Source: Fulvivirga ligni (lineage in GTDB: Bacteria > Bacteroidota > Bacteroidia > Cytophagales > Cyclobacteriaceae). Taken from it: 64,000 nt of DNA. Below, piece after piece: positions 18,298 to 27,764 of this stretch. The position numbers were made by a program, and so were the translations under genes. The stretch is taken from positions 1,965,001-2,029,000 of the forward strand of contig NZ_CP089979.1 in NCBI RefSeq assembly GCF_021389935.1. Reading direction: 5' to 3'. Position 1 is the first letter of the stretch. Each line of letters begins with the position of its first letter. The notes below the pieces were generated by a model. That model did not search any database, was not told the DNA's origin, and worked only from the letters and a program-made list of their open reading frames with translations.

Positions 18298-18333
18298 AAA
18301 ACCGGAGTACAGTTTTGAACTTACCCCGGTTTT
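18298..18333 (-). terminator. Terminator-like hairpin in the 5' leader of the SDR gene
   Basis: AAAACCGG and CCGGTTTT pair over 8 bp, extended by 3 bp (GTA/TAC) after one mismatch. Read on the minus strand the stem is followed by TTTTTT. It lies between operator O6 and the SDR start, about 120 bases upstream of the start codon, so it could attenuate SDR transcription. It could equally be a relic. Confidence 0.4.
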
Positions 18334-18437
18334 ATACCCTTACCTCATAAAGAATATGCGCTCATTCCTTAGGGTTGTGGTTGAAATGAACACAAGTTAA
18401 ATACACTTACGAGTACAAGTTAGCAACAATATTGAAT

Positions 18438-18457
18438 TTACACAATCGATTGCGTAA
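18438..18457. promoter_or_regulatory. LacI-type operator O6 (regulator/SDR)
   Basis: TTACACAATCGATTGCGTAA is a 20-bp palindrome with one mismatched pair, 95 bp before the regulator start. It suggests autoregulation as well as control of the divergent SDR gene. Confidence 0.75.
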
Positions 18458-18552
18458 TTTTTTCGTATATTCATTTTTCAATTTATTTTGTACTCTATAC
18501 TTTTAATAAATAAGTTTGGACAGACAGATCGTCCTAAAAAATTGATGGAGAA

Positions 18553-19581
18553 ATGAAAAACAAAAAGGGAGTAACCATTTATGATATCGCCAGTGAGCTA
18601 AAAGTTTCTCCATCTACGGTATCCCGTGCCTTGAAAGATCATTATAGCATTAGTAAAGAAATGATCAAAGAGGTAAAGAAGCTGGCTCAGAAAAGAGGCT
18701 ACAGGCCTAATAGCATAGCTGCCAGTCTCAGAAGCAATAAGACTAACAATATTGGTGTAATTATTTCCTGGATCAATCGCCCTTTTATTTCTTCATTAAT
18801 CAGTGGAGTAGAGGAGGAGGCTAATAAGGCGGGTTATAATGTTATCATCTCACAGAGCCATGACAGTTATGAAAATGAAGTGGCCAATGCCAGAGCACTC
18901 TATGACAGTAGAATTAGTGGTTTGGTAGTGTCGCTGGCCATGGGTACGCAGAACTATGATCACTTCAGTCAATTCATTAAGAATAATATTCCAGTAGTTT
19001 TTGTAGATCGGGTTACTGATGAGCTGAATTCAGACAGAGTGGTAATTGATAACTATGCTGCTGGTTTTAATGCTACAAAGCATTTGATAGAGCAAGGATG
19101 TAAGAATATAGCCCTGGTTTGTGGTTCACAATCAAGAAACATTTACAGAGAACGGGAAAGTGGTTATCTGGCCGCTATGCGCGAGCATAATATGCATATA
19201 AATGAAGATTATATCTATCATAATGATGTGCTAAATGCAGAGGAAGGCTTCCGTATTGCTGAACATCTTTTATCTATGGATACACCACCGGATGGAATCT
19301 TCACGGTAAATGATACTTCAGCGGTGAGTATTATTCAGTACGCTAAAGATAAAGGTATAAAGATACCTGATGAGCTCGCGGTTATAGGTTTTAATAATGA
19401 TCCGGTATCGTTAATCATTGATCCTCAGCTTTCTACAGTGGGGCATCCTGCTATAGAGATGGGTAGGCTTGCGGCTCAGCAGGTTTTGAAGCAAGATAAG
19501 TTCAAAGACGTGGTTAAATCAGAAACGGTAATGCTACGCACAGAGCTTTTAGTGAGGGCATCTACCTTAAGAAAGAAATAG
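18553..19581 (+). CDS. LacI/GalR-family transcriptional regulator of the glucuronoxylan locus
   Basis: The 342-residue protein has the LacI helix-turn-helix at the N-terminus (VTIYDIASELKVSPSTVSRA, residues 6-25) with hinge helix around SIAASLRSN, then a periplasmic-binding-protein-like effector domain (about 62-340; NIGVIISWINRPFISSLISG, then FVDRVTDEL, then DGIFTVNDTSAVSIIQYAK). It is the only DNA-binding regulator in the locus, and seven palindromes of LacI type (central CG, CAATCGATTG) lie in the surrounding divergent promoters, one just upstream of itself. I infer that it represses the locus and is released by a uronate or aldouronate; the ligand is not known from sequence. Confidence 0.93.
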   Translation: MKNKKGVTIYDIASELKVSPSTVSRALKDHYSISKEMIKEVKKLAQKRGYRPNSIAASLRSNKTNNIGVIISWINRPFISSLISGVEEEANKAGYNVIISQSHDSYENEVANARALYDSRISGLVVSLAMGTQNYDHFSQFIKNNIPVVFVDRVTDELNSDRVVIDNYAAGFNATKHLIEQGCKNIALVCGSQSRNIYRERESGYLAAMREHNMHINEDYIYHNDVLNAEEGFRIAEHLLSMDTPPDGIFTVNDTSAVSIIQYAKDKGIKIPDELAVIGFNNDPVSLIIDPQLSTVGHPAIEMGRLAAQQVLKQDKFKDVVKSETVMLRTELLVRASTLRKK

Positions 19582-19605
19582 AAGATAGCCCAAAGGACTA
19601 TCTTC
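19581..19605. terminator. Bidirectional hairpin between the LacI-family gene and the GH3 gene
   Basis: GAAGATAGCC, loop CAAA, then GGACTATCTTC forms a 10-bp stem with one bulged A, starting at the last base of the regulator stop codon and lying before the convergent GH3 stop. The T-tract is poor. Confidence 0.6.
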
Positions 19606-19613
19606 CAAACCAT

Positions 19614-21803
19614 TTATTTTAAAGTCAACGTAGTTTTTGCCACTTCAGGCATGCCTAATGCCTTACTTCTCTCACCAGGAAGTGAGCCACCGATAAATAT
19701 ATCGAAATCGCCTTTTTCTAATTTGCTTTGTCCTTCGTCATCAATGAGGTAAAGCATGTCTTTAGTGATGGTAAAAGTCACTCTTTCAGAAGCACCTGCT
19801 TTCAACTTCACTCTCTTTATGCCGTGCAAAGAGAATAATGGGGTTCTTGTACTTGCGTCTTTATCAGTGATATATAATTGCACTACCTCTTCTCCTTCAG
19901 TTTTGCCAGTATTTTTCACTAATGCGGAAACGGTTAGCGGCTCAACCTTTTTGGTTTTTGCTGTTTTGGTAGAAAGCTGAATATCAGAATATGTGAAGGT
20001 GGTGTAGCTTAAACCATACCCAAAAGGATAAAGAGGCTCCTTGGTCATGTATTTATAAGTACGGCCTTCCATGTCATAGTTTTCATAATCAGGCAACTGA
20101 TCGAATGATTTCGGAAAAGTAATAGGCAATCTGCCCGATGGAGAAGTTTTTCCAAATACAATATCAGCTACAGCATTACCTCCTTCTTCACCCGGATACC
20201 ACACCAAAAGTACAGCATCAGCTATTTCCTGAACCTCTGCCAGATTCATGGGGCTGCCTCCTGTTACAATGGCAATTACCGGATTGTCATTTCCATTTTT
20301 AAGCTTTCTTAAATAATCAATTTGATTCTTGGGCAAGTTGTAATCCAGGCGATCACCATAATGCTCAGAAGCAATAGATTCACCTTCTTCGCCTTCAATC
20401 AGGCCATTGATACCCATTACCATAAAGGTAGCATCGCTTAATTTAGCCACATCGCTCGACCAGTCAATGGGGTTAACATTGTTCCTGTCCAGCAAAACGC
20501 CTGGTCTGTATTGTAGCTGACTTCCCGGTTGAATGGCTTTGGTGATGCCTTCCAAAACCGTTACCATTTCAGGATTTACACCATAATAGTTTCCGACTAA
20601 TGACTCCACATTAGCAGCATTTGGACCTGTTACATAATAAGTGGGAAGGTCATTTTTCAATGGAAGAACACCATTGTTTTTAAGTAGCACGATGGATTTG
20701 GAGGCCACTTCCTTGGCTAATGCTCGGTGCTCTTTGCTGTTGATTACCTCGGGAGAAATATTGTTGAAAGGTACGTTCTCTTTAGGATCAAACATGCCTA
20801 GTTTGAAGCGTGTTTCTAATAAATGAGCCAGGGCATTGTCAATGGTTTCTTCAGAAATCAAGCCTTGCTTTACAGCTTCTACCAGAGCAGGATATTCATC
20901 ACCACAGTTAAGATTGACGCCCGTGTTCACTGCCAAAGCAGCGGCTTCGGTTACATTTTCAACATTTTTATGCCCCTGGTAAAAGTCTACAATGGCCCAG
21001 CAGTCACTCACCACATGCCCATCGAAACCCCAGTCTTTTCTCAGTAGCTCTTGTAGTAGATATTTATTAGAGCAGCAGGGCTCACCGTTGGTGGCATTGT
21101 ATGCACACATAACTGCTTCTACATCAGCATCTACCAGTGCATGAAAGGCTGGTAAGTAAGTCTCAAAAAGGTCTTTCTTGCTGGCTACCGCATTGAACTC
21201 GTGTCTTAATCTTTCCGGGCCGCTATGCACAGCAAAGTGTTTAGCGCAGGCCGCTGTTTTTAAATATTTGGGATCATTTCCCTGAAGACCTTTTACAAAC
21301 GAAACACCTAACTGGGAGGTAAGGTATGGATCTTCTCCATAAGTTTCCTGTCCACGGCCCCATCTGGGATCTCTGAAGATATTAATATTAGGAGTCCAGA
21401 AGGTGAGCCCACCATACTTTTGATGATAATCTTTAGCAAGAGCTGCATTATACATCGCTCGCGCTTCATCAGAAATGGCGGTGGATACTTTCAATGCCAG
21501 GTCTGAATCAAAAGTAGCCCCCAGAGCTATGGCCTGAGGAAATACCGTTGCTGATCCGGAACGGCCTACTCCATGCAGTGCTTCGTTCCACCAGTTGTAG
21601 GCGGGTAAATCCAGTCGCGGTATGGCAGGGGCAGTATGCATCATTTGCAATACCTTTTCTTCCAAAGTCATTTTGCTCACCAGATCTTTGGCTCTGGCTT
21701 CAATGGATTGGTTTGGGTTTTTGTAAATAGCGTCTTGCGCGAACAAGGAGCCGGAGAGAATGAATGATAATAGTGTAAATAGAATTTTAGGGTAGGTTTT
21801 CAT
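19614..21803 (-). CDS. GH3 beta-glucosidase/beta-xylosidase family enzyme, probable beta-xylosidase
   Basis: GH3 exo-enzymes release single sugars from the non-reducing end. The 729 residues carry a signal peptide (1-22), the barrel domain (about 35-340), the alpha/beta sandwich (about 370-600) and a fibronectin III-like domain (about 640-715). The nucleophile is Asp267 in VVSDCWAI and the substrate-contacting KHF is at 188-190; EALHGVGRSG is a common motif in beta-xylosidase members. Context makes xylo-oligosaccharides the likely substrate. It diverges from the GH67-uxuA operon around operator O7, and is expected in the periplasm. Confidence 0.88.
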   Translation of the reverse strand: MKTYPKILFTLLSFILSGSLFAQDAIYKNPNQSIEARAKDLVSKMTLEEKVLQMMHTAPAIPRLDLPAYNWWNEALHGVGRSGSATVFPQAIALGATFDSDLALKVSTAISDEARAMYNAALAKDYHQKYGGLTFWTPNINIFRDPRWGRGQETYGEDPYLTSQLGVSFVKGLQGNDPKYLKTAACAKHFAVHSGPERLRHEFNAVASKKDLFETYLPAFHALVDADVEAVMCAYNATNGEPCCSNKYLLQELLRKDWGFDGHVVSDCWAIVDFYQGHKNVENVTEAAALAVNTGVNLNCGDEYPALVEAVKQGLISEETIDNALAHLLETRFKLGMFDPKENVPFNNISPEVINSKEHRALAKEVASKSIVLLKNNGVLPLKNDLPTYYVTGPNAANVESLVGNYYGVNPEMVTVLEGITKAIQPGSQLQYRPGVLLDRNNVNPIDWSSDVAKLSDATFMVMGINGLIEGEEGESIASEHYGDRLDYNLPKNQIDYLRKLKNGNDNPVIAIVTGGSPMNLAEVQEIADAVLLVWYPGEEGGNAVADIVFGKTSPSGRLPITFPKSFDQLPDYENYDMEGRTYKYMTKEPLYPFGYGLSYTTFTYSDIQLSTKTAKTKKVEPLTVSALVKNTGKTEGEEVVQLYITDKDASTRTPLFSLHGIKRVKLKAGASERVTFTITKDMLYLIDDEGQSKLEKGDFDIFIGGSLPGERSKALGMPEVAKTTLTLK

Positions 21804-21930
21804 GAGTATAACGTTTAAAGTATTGTAGCCATCTATTTCAGATAGTCTCAGAAGAGAAGTAGCTTCGAATACCTATATAGTAAAATTGACCATTTCATGT
21901 ATGGATTTTAAAATTATAAACTTCTTCAAT

Positions 21931-21950
21931 TTAAACAATCGATTGCGTAA
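21931..21950. promoter_or_regulatory. LacI-type operator O7 (GH3/GH67)
   Basis: TTAAACAATCGATTGCGTAA sits between the divergent GH3 and GH67 genes. A TAATTTAG sequence at 21960-21967, one base off the -7 consensus, follows it in the GH67 direction. Confidence 0.75.
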
Positions 21951-21993
21951 AATATTTTTTAATTTAGGATCGTACTAATCCCTCTTGAATCAG

Positions 21994-24126
21994 ATGAAAT
22001 TTAAACTGCTGTTGTTCTTCCTTTTTGTTACTTCAATCTGCCTGGCTGAAGATGGTTATGACTTATGGTTAAGGTATAAGCCCATAGAAGATACGGCTCT
22101 TAAAAGTCAATACAAAGAGCTTTTACACAAGTATGTGGCTAATGAAAGTAGCCCTACCATGGCGGCTGCCGTTCAGGAATTAAAATGTGCCTTAAATGGA
22201 CTTTTGGACTATCAAATAACAACTGAGTCCAAGCCTTCTGGTAAAACCTTGTTGATGGGAACGCCAGAAAACTCAAAGTATATTGCTTCCATGAAGCTGG
22301 ATAAAGATCTGCAAAAGATTGGAAATGAAGGCTTTATCATAATATCTCAAAAAGGAAATACTGTAATAACCGCCAATACCGATGTAGGGGTGTTATACGG
22401 CACTTTTCATTTTCTTCAGCTCGTGCAGATGCATCAACCTATTGAGCGCTTGCATATTGTGAGTAGCCCTAAAGTGAAACTCCGTGTACTTAACCACTGG
22501 GATAACCTGGACAGAACAGTGGAGCGGGGATATGCCGGATTCTCTTTGTGGGATTGGCACAAGCTTCCCGATTATATTGACCCAAAGTATATTGATTATG
22601 CCAGAGCCAATGCTTCCATAGGTATAAATGGCACCGTGCTTACCAACGTAAATGCCAACGCTCTGATTTTAACTGATACTTACATTCAAAAAGTAAAGGC
22701 CTTAGCCGATGCATTCAGACCTTATGGCCTAAAAGTTTATCTCACAGCCAGGTTTAGTGCACCCATAGAAATTGGAGGTCTGAAAACTGCAGATCCTCTC
22801 AATGAAGAAGTAAAGCAATGGTGGAAGGATAAAGTAGATGAAATTTATAAGGCCATTCCGGACTTTGGTGGGTTTTTAGTGAAAGCCAACTCTGAAGGCC
22901 AACCTGGTCCACAGAATTATGGCAGAACCCATGCTGATGGCGCTAATATGATGGCAGACGCGGTATCTCCTCACGGCGGTGTAGTGATGTGGCGCGCCTT
23001 TGTTTATAGCAATGAAGAACCTGACGACAGAGCCAAGCAGGCGTATAATGAATTCAAGCCGTTAGACGGAAAGTTCAGGGAAAATGTGATAATTCAGGTG
23101 AAGAATGGTGCCATCGACTTCCAGCCCAGAGAGCCATTTCACCCTCTCTTTGGCGCTATGCCCAAAACACCTTTGATGATGGAGTTTCAAATTACACAAG
23201 AATATTTAGGGCAGGGTACCCACCTGGCCTATCTGGCGGAAATGTATAAGGAATGTCTTGATGCAGATACTTATGCTCAAGGCAAAGGGTCCACAGTGGC
23301 TAAAGTGATAGATGGTTCTCTGGATAATCATCAGCTCACTGGTATGGCTGGGGTGTCTAATATTGGAACAGACAGAAACTGGACAGGACAGATCTTTGGT
23401 CAGGCCAACTGGTACTGTTTTGGGCGTTTGGCGTGGGATCATCAGCTTACCTCAGAGGCTATTGTCGAAGAGTGGATCAGAATGACTTTTTCTAACGAGC
23501 CACAAACAGTAAAAACCATTAAAAATGTAATGTTAGGCTCACGTGAGGCGGTAGTCAATTATATGACTCCACTTGGCCTGCATCACATGATGGGCTGGGG
23601 ACACCATTATGGACCGGGCCCATGGGTAGCTAATAAGCACCGGGCCGACTGGACCTCAGTATATTACCATAAAGCTGATAAAGAAGGGATAGGTTTCGAT
23701 CGAACCGCTTCGGGTAGCAATGCCGTGAGTCAATATTTCCCAGAAGTGGCTAAGCAATTTTCCTCATTGGATGAATGTCCTGAGAAGTATTTGCTGTGGT
23801 TTCATCATTTGCCCTGGACTTACACCATGAAGTCTGGCAGAAGCCTTTGGGATGAACTCTGCTATAAATATCAAGCCGGAGTGGACAGTGTAGGACAGAT
23901 GCAAGAACAATGGAATAGTTTGCAGGGGAAAGTGGATGAAGAAAGATTTGATCAGGTAAAGTCCTTTTTGCAAATTCAAAAGAATGAGGCTGAATGGTGG
24001 AGAAATGCATGTCTGCTATATTTTCAGACCTTTTCGGGAAAGCCCATTCCGGACGACATTCCCAAAGCAGACCATACTTTGGAGTACTATGAAGAGTTAT
24101 CTTTTCCTTATGCTCCAGGGCATTAA
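21994..24126 (+). CDS. GH67 alpha-glucuronidase
   Basis: GH67 enzymes remove (4-O-methyl-)glucuronate from the non-reducing terminal xylose of xylo-oligosaccharides made by GH10 xylanases. I start at the ATG at 21994 because MKFKLLLFFLFVTSICLAED is a clean signal peptide; a TTG three codons earlier only adds MNQ. In the 710 residues, Glu301 in VKANSEGQPGP matches the family acid, and Asp375 in AIDFQPREP and Glu403 in EFQITQEYLG match the two acidic base residues, with the 28-residue spacing known for the family. HWDNLDRTVERGYAG is another signature. It is 21 bp before uxuA, so release and catabolism of glucuronate are cotranscribed. Confidence 0.95.
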   Translation: MKFKLLLFFLFVTSICLAEDGYDLWLRYKPIEDTALKSQYKELLHKYVANESSPTMAAAVQELKCALNGLLDYQITTESKPSGKTLLMGTPENSKYIASMKLDKDLQKIGNEGFIIISQKGNTVITANTDVGVLYGTFHFLQLVQMHQPIERLHIVSSPKVKLRVLNHWDNLDRTVERGYAGFSLWDWHKLPDYIDPKYIDYARANASIGINGTVLTNVNANALILTDTYIQKVKALADAFRPYGLKVYLTARFSAPIEIGGLKTADPLNEEVKQWWKDKVDEIYKAIPDFGGFLVKANSEGQPGPQNYGRTHADGANMMADAVSPHGGVVMWRAFVYSNEEPDDRAKQAYNEFKPLDGKFRENVIIQVKNGAIDFQPREPFHPLFGAMPKTPLMMEFQITQEYLGQGTHLAYLAEMYKECLDADTYAQGKGSTVAKVIDGSLDNHQLTGMAGVSNIGTDRNWTGQIFGQANWYCFGRLAWDHQLTSEAIVEEWIRMTFSNEPQTVKTIKNVMLGSREAVVNYMTPLGLHHMMGWGHHYGPGPWVANKHRADWTSVYYHKADKEGIGFDRTASGSNAVSQYFPEVAKQFSSLDECPEKYLLWFHHLPWTYTMKSGRSLWDELCYKYQAGVDSVGQMQEQWNSLQGKVDEERFDQVKSFLQIQKNEAEWWRNACLLYFQTFSGKPIPDDIPKADHTLEYYEELSFPYAPGH

Positions 24127-24147
24127 TTTAGACTAATCAGAATTGAT

Positions 24148-25314
24148 ATGAAGAAATATTTGATGGAGCAAACCATGAGATGGTATGGCCCTAATGATCC
24201 GGTAAGTTTAAGTGATATTCGCCAGGCAGGCTGCACGGGCGTGGTTACAGCCCTGCATCACATACCTGTAGGTGAGGTGTGGTCAGTGGAGGAGATTATT
24301 AAAAGAAAGCAGACTATTGAACAAGCCGGTATGTCCTGGACGGTAGTAGAAAGCCTGCCGGTGCATGAAGATATAAAAAAGCAGACCGGAGATTATGAAC
24401 AGCTCATTGCTAGCTATCAGGAAAGTCTGAAGCATCTGGCTATGTGTGGTATTAAGGTAGTGACCTATAACTTTATGCCCATTTTAGACTGGATGCGTAC
24501 TGAGCCATTTTACGTTTTGGAGAATGGAAGCAAAGCATTAAGGTTTGAGAAACTGGCATTTATTGCTTTTGATCTGTTTCTACTGAAAAGGCCTGGGGCT
24601 GAAGAAGATTATTCTGAAGATGAAATAAACCAGGCTAAAATTCATTTCGATCAAATTACTCAGGATCAGAAAGATGACCTCTTTCAGCAGGCTTTGCTGG
24701 GACTTCCGGGTAGTGATGAGAGGTTTACGCCAGAAGGCATCTTGTTAGCCTTGAAAAATTATGAATTTATAGATGCCAGACAGTTGAAACATCATCTGGC
24801 TTTCTTTTTACAGCAGGTAGTACCTGTGGCAGAACAAGTAGGAATACAGCTGGCCATTCACCCGGATGATCCTCCCTATTCTATCCTAGGTCTCCCACGC
24901 ATAGTAAGCACAGAACAAGATCTGGATGATATTCTTGAAGCAGCACCTTCTCCTGCTAACGGACTTTGCTTCTGCACTGGAAGCCTGGGCATAAGGCCTG
25001 ATAATGACATCCTTCGCATGCTGAAAAAGTATGCCAGCCATGTGCATTTTCTTCACTTGAGAAATACCAAAAGAGATGAACACGGCAACTTTTATGAAGC
25101 CAATCACCTGGATGGGGACACCGATATGGTAGCCGTAATCCAGGAAGTATTAAATATAATGAATTCAGAAAATCGGTCTATCCCTATGAGGCCCGATCAC
25201 GGTCACCAAATGTTGGATGATTTAAGAAAAGTGACCTATCCTGGTTATACGGGCATTGGAAGATTGAAAGGGTTAGCAGAGTTGCGAGGGGTGGAGCGGG
25301 CTTTGGCAAGTTAA
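24148..25314 (+). CDS. uxuA: Mannonate dehydratase
   Basis: UxuA dehydrates D-mannonate to 2-keto-3-deoxygluconate in the cytoplasm using Fe2+ or Mn2+. The 388 residues match the family length. Key stretches are MEQTMRWYGPNDPVSLSDIR at the N-terminus, the metal-binding LAIHPDDPPYSILGLPRIVS, CFCTGSLG, FLHLRN and the C-terminal MRPDHGHQMLDD. It follows GH67 by 21 bp in the operon controlled from O7. UxaC and the KDG kinase and aldolase needed before and after are elsewhere in the genome. Confidence 0.96.
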   Translation: MKKYLMEQTMRWYGPNDPVSLSDIRQAGCTGVVTALHHIPVGEVWSVEEIIKRKQTIEQAGMSWTVVESLPVHEDIKKQTGDYEQLIASYQESLKHLAMCGIKVVTYNFMPILDWMRTEPFYVLENGSKALRFEKLAFIAFDLFLLKRPGAEEDYSEDEINQAKIHFDQITQDQKDDLFQQALLGLPGSDERFTPEGILLALKNYEFIDARQLKHHLAFFLQQVVPVAEQVGIQLAIHPDDPPYSILGLPRIVSTEQDLDDILEAAPSPANGLCFCTGSLGIRPDNDILRMLKKYASHVHFLHLRNTKRDEHGNFYEANHLDGDTDMVAVIQEVLNIMNSENRSIPMRPDHGHQMLDDLRKVTYPGYTGIGRLKGLAELRGVERALAS

Positions 25315-25407
25315 GAGTTATAATAAGTACCGCTTGCGTATTTTTCTTTTAAGATAAATCTTCATTACATAAATTGCACCTTTTTTAAACTTAAACAAGA
25401 AGATACC

Positions 25408-26979
25408 TTGAAGAAAATTGGCCTTTTATTTTTGTTGTTAACCTCCTTATTATCAAACTCTTCTATTGCACAGAACTTTACGATAGAAGAAAGTGAGGCA
25501 TTAGAACGTGAACCTGTCGAAGGTTGGATGAAACTTTTGTATTTGTCAAATGGTAATACGGCGCTGATTCATTTTACAGAGGAGCAAGGTATTGAATTAA
25601 GGGTTTATGGCACTGATCGTAAATTGTTATTAGAGCAGGTTGCAAGACCTCAATATAATTCTAAAGGCGCCATCCATCTTGATAAGTCTAAAATAGAAGG
25701 GGTCTTTAGTTTTGGTGCTGATTTGGTTTCCTTTATCAATATTTATAGCAAGGAGGGGCCAACTCTCTATAGGGTGATCATAGACCTTAACACTGGTAAA
25801 CTAAAGTCAGAAGAGGCTATAGCGACACTCATGCCGGAAAAAAAAGTATCCACAAACTACTTTGTAGTTAGAAAAGATGAAAACTCGGATAATTATGCAG
25901 TGGCTGTTTGTAATAGAACTGAATTTGATAAAAACAAACAGATAAAAATCTCCTATTATAATGGCACTCATAAAAATATAGCAGAATCTTATTTTGTAGC
26001 ACCAATAAATGATTTTAAGGCATTTGATTTGGTAGATATGTATGTTTTCAGTAGCAAAAAGGTTGTTGCTTTGGCCAGAAGCTATGGGAAAGAGGAAGAT
26101 CAATACGGACTTTATATCGGAGCGTTGGAAGCAGGTTCTGATTATTTTGTGGTAAAGGAAAAGGAGGCAAAAGAGCTAAAATGGATACAAGAAGGGGCAT
26201 TAAGGTTTGATGCTAAGAATAATAATTTGGTTCTCCTATCTCTCTCCGCTTACAGACGAGGGTTCGATATTTACTTCACCAATATTGTAATATTCAATTC
26301 AGATAATCTTGATACCAAATTTATTAAAACCCTTGACCTGCCTGATGTAGAGTTAAATTATATAACCTATGGACAAACGTCAAAGAGATATACCGGAATA
26401 CCTCAAAATTTGGTGCTAAATGATGATGGCACCTATTCCATAGTTTATGAAATAAAATTTACTCGGTCTAAAGGTAACATCGTAGAAGGAACAGGGCTTG
26501 GTGGTGCCGTGGTTTCCGTACTGAGTCCAGAGCTTAAAACACTTAAAAGTACACTTATAGCTAAAGGACACTGGCTTACAGGCGCTGTAGATGACCTTTT
26601 ACCTTATTCAAATGAAAATAAGGCTACGAAATTATTTGTATCGAATCATTATAAATCCATTGCTTATGTTGATGGCGCTACTGGTAAATATGCCATATAT
26701 AATGATTTCATGGAGAATGAAAAGAAAATAGAAGAAACAGGAAAGCTTCGAAATTTAAACGGTGTAACTGATACAGATGCTTTCTATATAAATTGCAGCC
26801 CTGATGCAGAGTCACATAAAAAAACCTTGCTTTATGGTGAAAATGCGACTGCAAGAGATCACAAATTTACAATGGTTGGGGTTTCTGCTTTTGATAAACA
26901 ATCTCATACCTATATCACTCTAAAATTAGTTCAGAGCAGAGAAGGTAAAAAGTTGAAAGTAGTATGGATCAAAATGTAA
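25408..26979 (+). CDS. Secreted protein of unknown function
   Basis: I do not recognise this 523-residue protein. It has a signal peptide (MKKIGLLFLLLTSLLSNSSIAQ) and then a beta-rich sequence without other membrane segments, conserved cysteine pattern or a known catalytic motif. It seems to start at a TTG at 25408, because the signal peptide begins directly there and no in-frame ATG precedes it. It lies 93 bp after uxuA with neither an operator nor a clear terminator between, so it may be outside the xylan regulon. Confidence 0.7.
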   Translation: MKKIGLLFLLLTSLLSNSSIAQNFTIEESEALEREPVEGWMKLLYLSNGNTALIHFTEEQGIELRVYGTDRKLLLEQVARPQYNSKGAIHLDKSKIEGVFSFGADLVSFINIYSKEGPTLYRVIIDLNTGKLKSEEAIATLMPEKKVSTNYFVVRKDENSDNYAVAVCNRTEFDKNKQIKISYYNGTHKNIAESYFVAPINDFKAFDLVDMYVFSSKKVVALARSYGKEEDQYGLYIGALEAGSDYFVVKEKEAKELKWIQEGALRFDAKNNNLVLLSLSAYRRGFDIYFTNIVIFNSDNLDTKFIKTLDLPDVELNYITYGQTSKRYTGIPQNLVLNDDGTYSIVYEIKFTRSKGNIVEGTGLGGAVVSVLSPELKTLKSTLIAKGHWLTGAVDDLLPYSNENKATKLFVSNHYKSIAYVDGATGKYAIYNDFMENEKKIEETGKLRNLNGVTDTDAFYINCSPDAESHKKTLLYGENATARDHKFTMVGVSAFDKQSHTYITLKLVQSREGKKLKVVWIKM

Positions 26980-27040
26980 ATTTAAGATAAAATTAATCTT
27001 GATAAGCTAATCAATAGAATGAAACTCAGTAAATTGTGGC

Positions 27041-27541
27041 ATGCTTTCCATTAATACTGAAAGACTGTCGCTTCTGGAAATTACTGAGGCAGACTGTGAA
27101 TTTATACTTGAGCTGATGAATACAGCAGGATGGCTCAAGTTTATAGGAGATCGAGGAGTTAAATCTGTGGATCAGGCTAAACAATATATTGAAAACCGCA
27201 TAAGAAGTAGCTATCTGGAATACGGCTTTGGGATGAATAAAATAGTCCTAAAAAATGATAATGTGCCTATCGGTATGTGTGGTTTAGTAAAGAGAGATTA
27301 TTTGGAAGGGCCAGACATCGGCTTTGCTATATTGCCTGAATATGAGGGGTTTGGCTATGCTTTTGAAGCGGCCCAGGCCGTATTAAACCATGCAATTCAT
27401 GAACTGAAGTTAAGCAATGTGATGGCCATTACGGATCCTGATAATGAACGTTCCCAGAAATTAATACGAAAGCTCGGTATGAAAGAAAGAAGCAGCATTG
27501 ATCCTCAAGGGAAGAGTATCAGCATGTTTTCATACCGATAA
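27041..27541 (+). CDS. GNAT-family N-acetyltransferase (RimJ/RimL type)
   Basis: The 166-residue protein has the GNAT fold: N-terminal TERLSLLEITEADCEFILEL, the acetyl-CoA-binding region around GFAILPEYEGFGYAFEAA (the Q/RxxGxG/A loop is degenerate: EYEGFGYA) and the C-terminal NERSQKLIRKLGMKE. Such enzymes acetylate protein N-termini or small amines; the substrate cannot be predicted. A strong terminator follows at 27630. Confidence 0.88.
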   Translation: MLSINTERLSLLEITEADCEFILELMNTAGWLKFIGDRGVKSVDQAKQYIENRIRSSYLEYGFGMNKIVLKNDNVPIGMCGLVKRDYLEGPDIGFAILPEYEGFGYAFEAAQAVLNHAIHELKLSNVMAITDPDNERSQKLIRKLGMKERSSIDPQGKSISMFSYR

Positions 27542-27629
27542 AACCATAATATTTTGATATTTCAAAACCTTAAACCGTATACAGCCGTATATTATAATGG
27601 TTTACAGGTTGAAAATAAATGAAAGTTGA

Positions 27630-27667
27630 AAAAGGTTGAAGTCTTCGGATTTCAACCTTTTTTGTTT
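27630..27667 (+). terminator. Intrinsic terminator with UUCG tetraloop
   Basis: AAAAGGTTGAAGTC, loop TTCG, GATTTCAACCTTTT forms a 14-bp stem (one G-T pair) closed by the very stable C(UUCG)G loop and followed by TTTTTTG. It ends the acetyltransferase transcript. Confidence 0.85.
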
Positions 27668-27764
27668 TTAACAATATGGTGTAAAATCCTGTTAGTGCTG
27701 TAGTGTAATCTGGCAAAGATATTGTTGATTACGACTATAGGTATAAAATGTAAAAACTATAAAA

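Larger units (their letters stand above)
18178..18552. promoter_or_regulatory. 375-bp divergent region between the SDR gene and the LacI-family gene
   Basis: It holds operator O6 at 18438-18457 and a terminator-like hairpin at 18298-18333, and otherwise AT-rich DNA. I see no open frame that could be a real gene. Confidence 0.55.
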
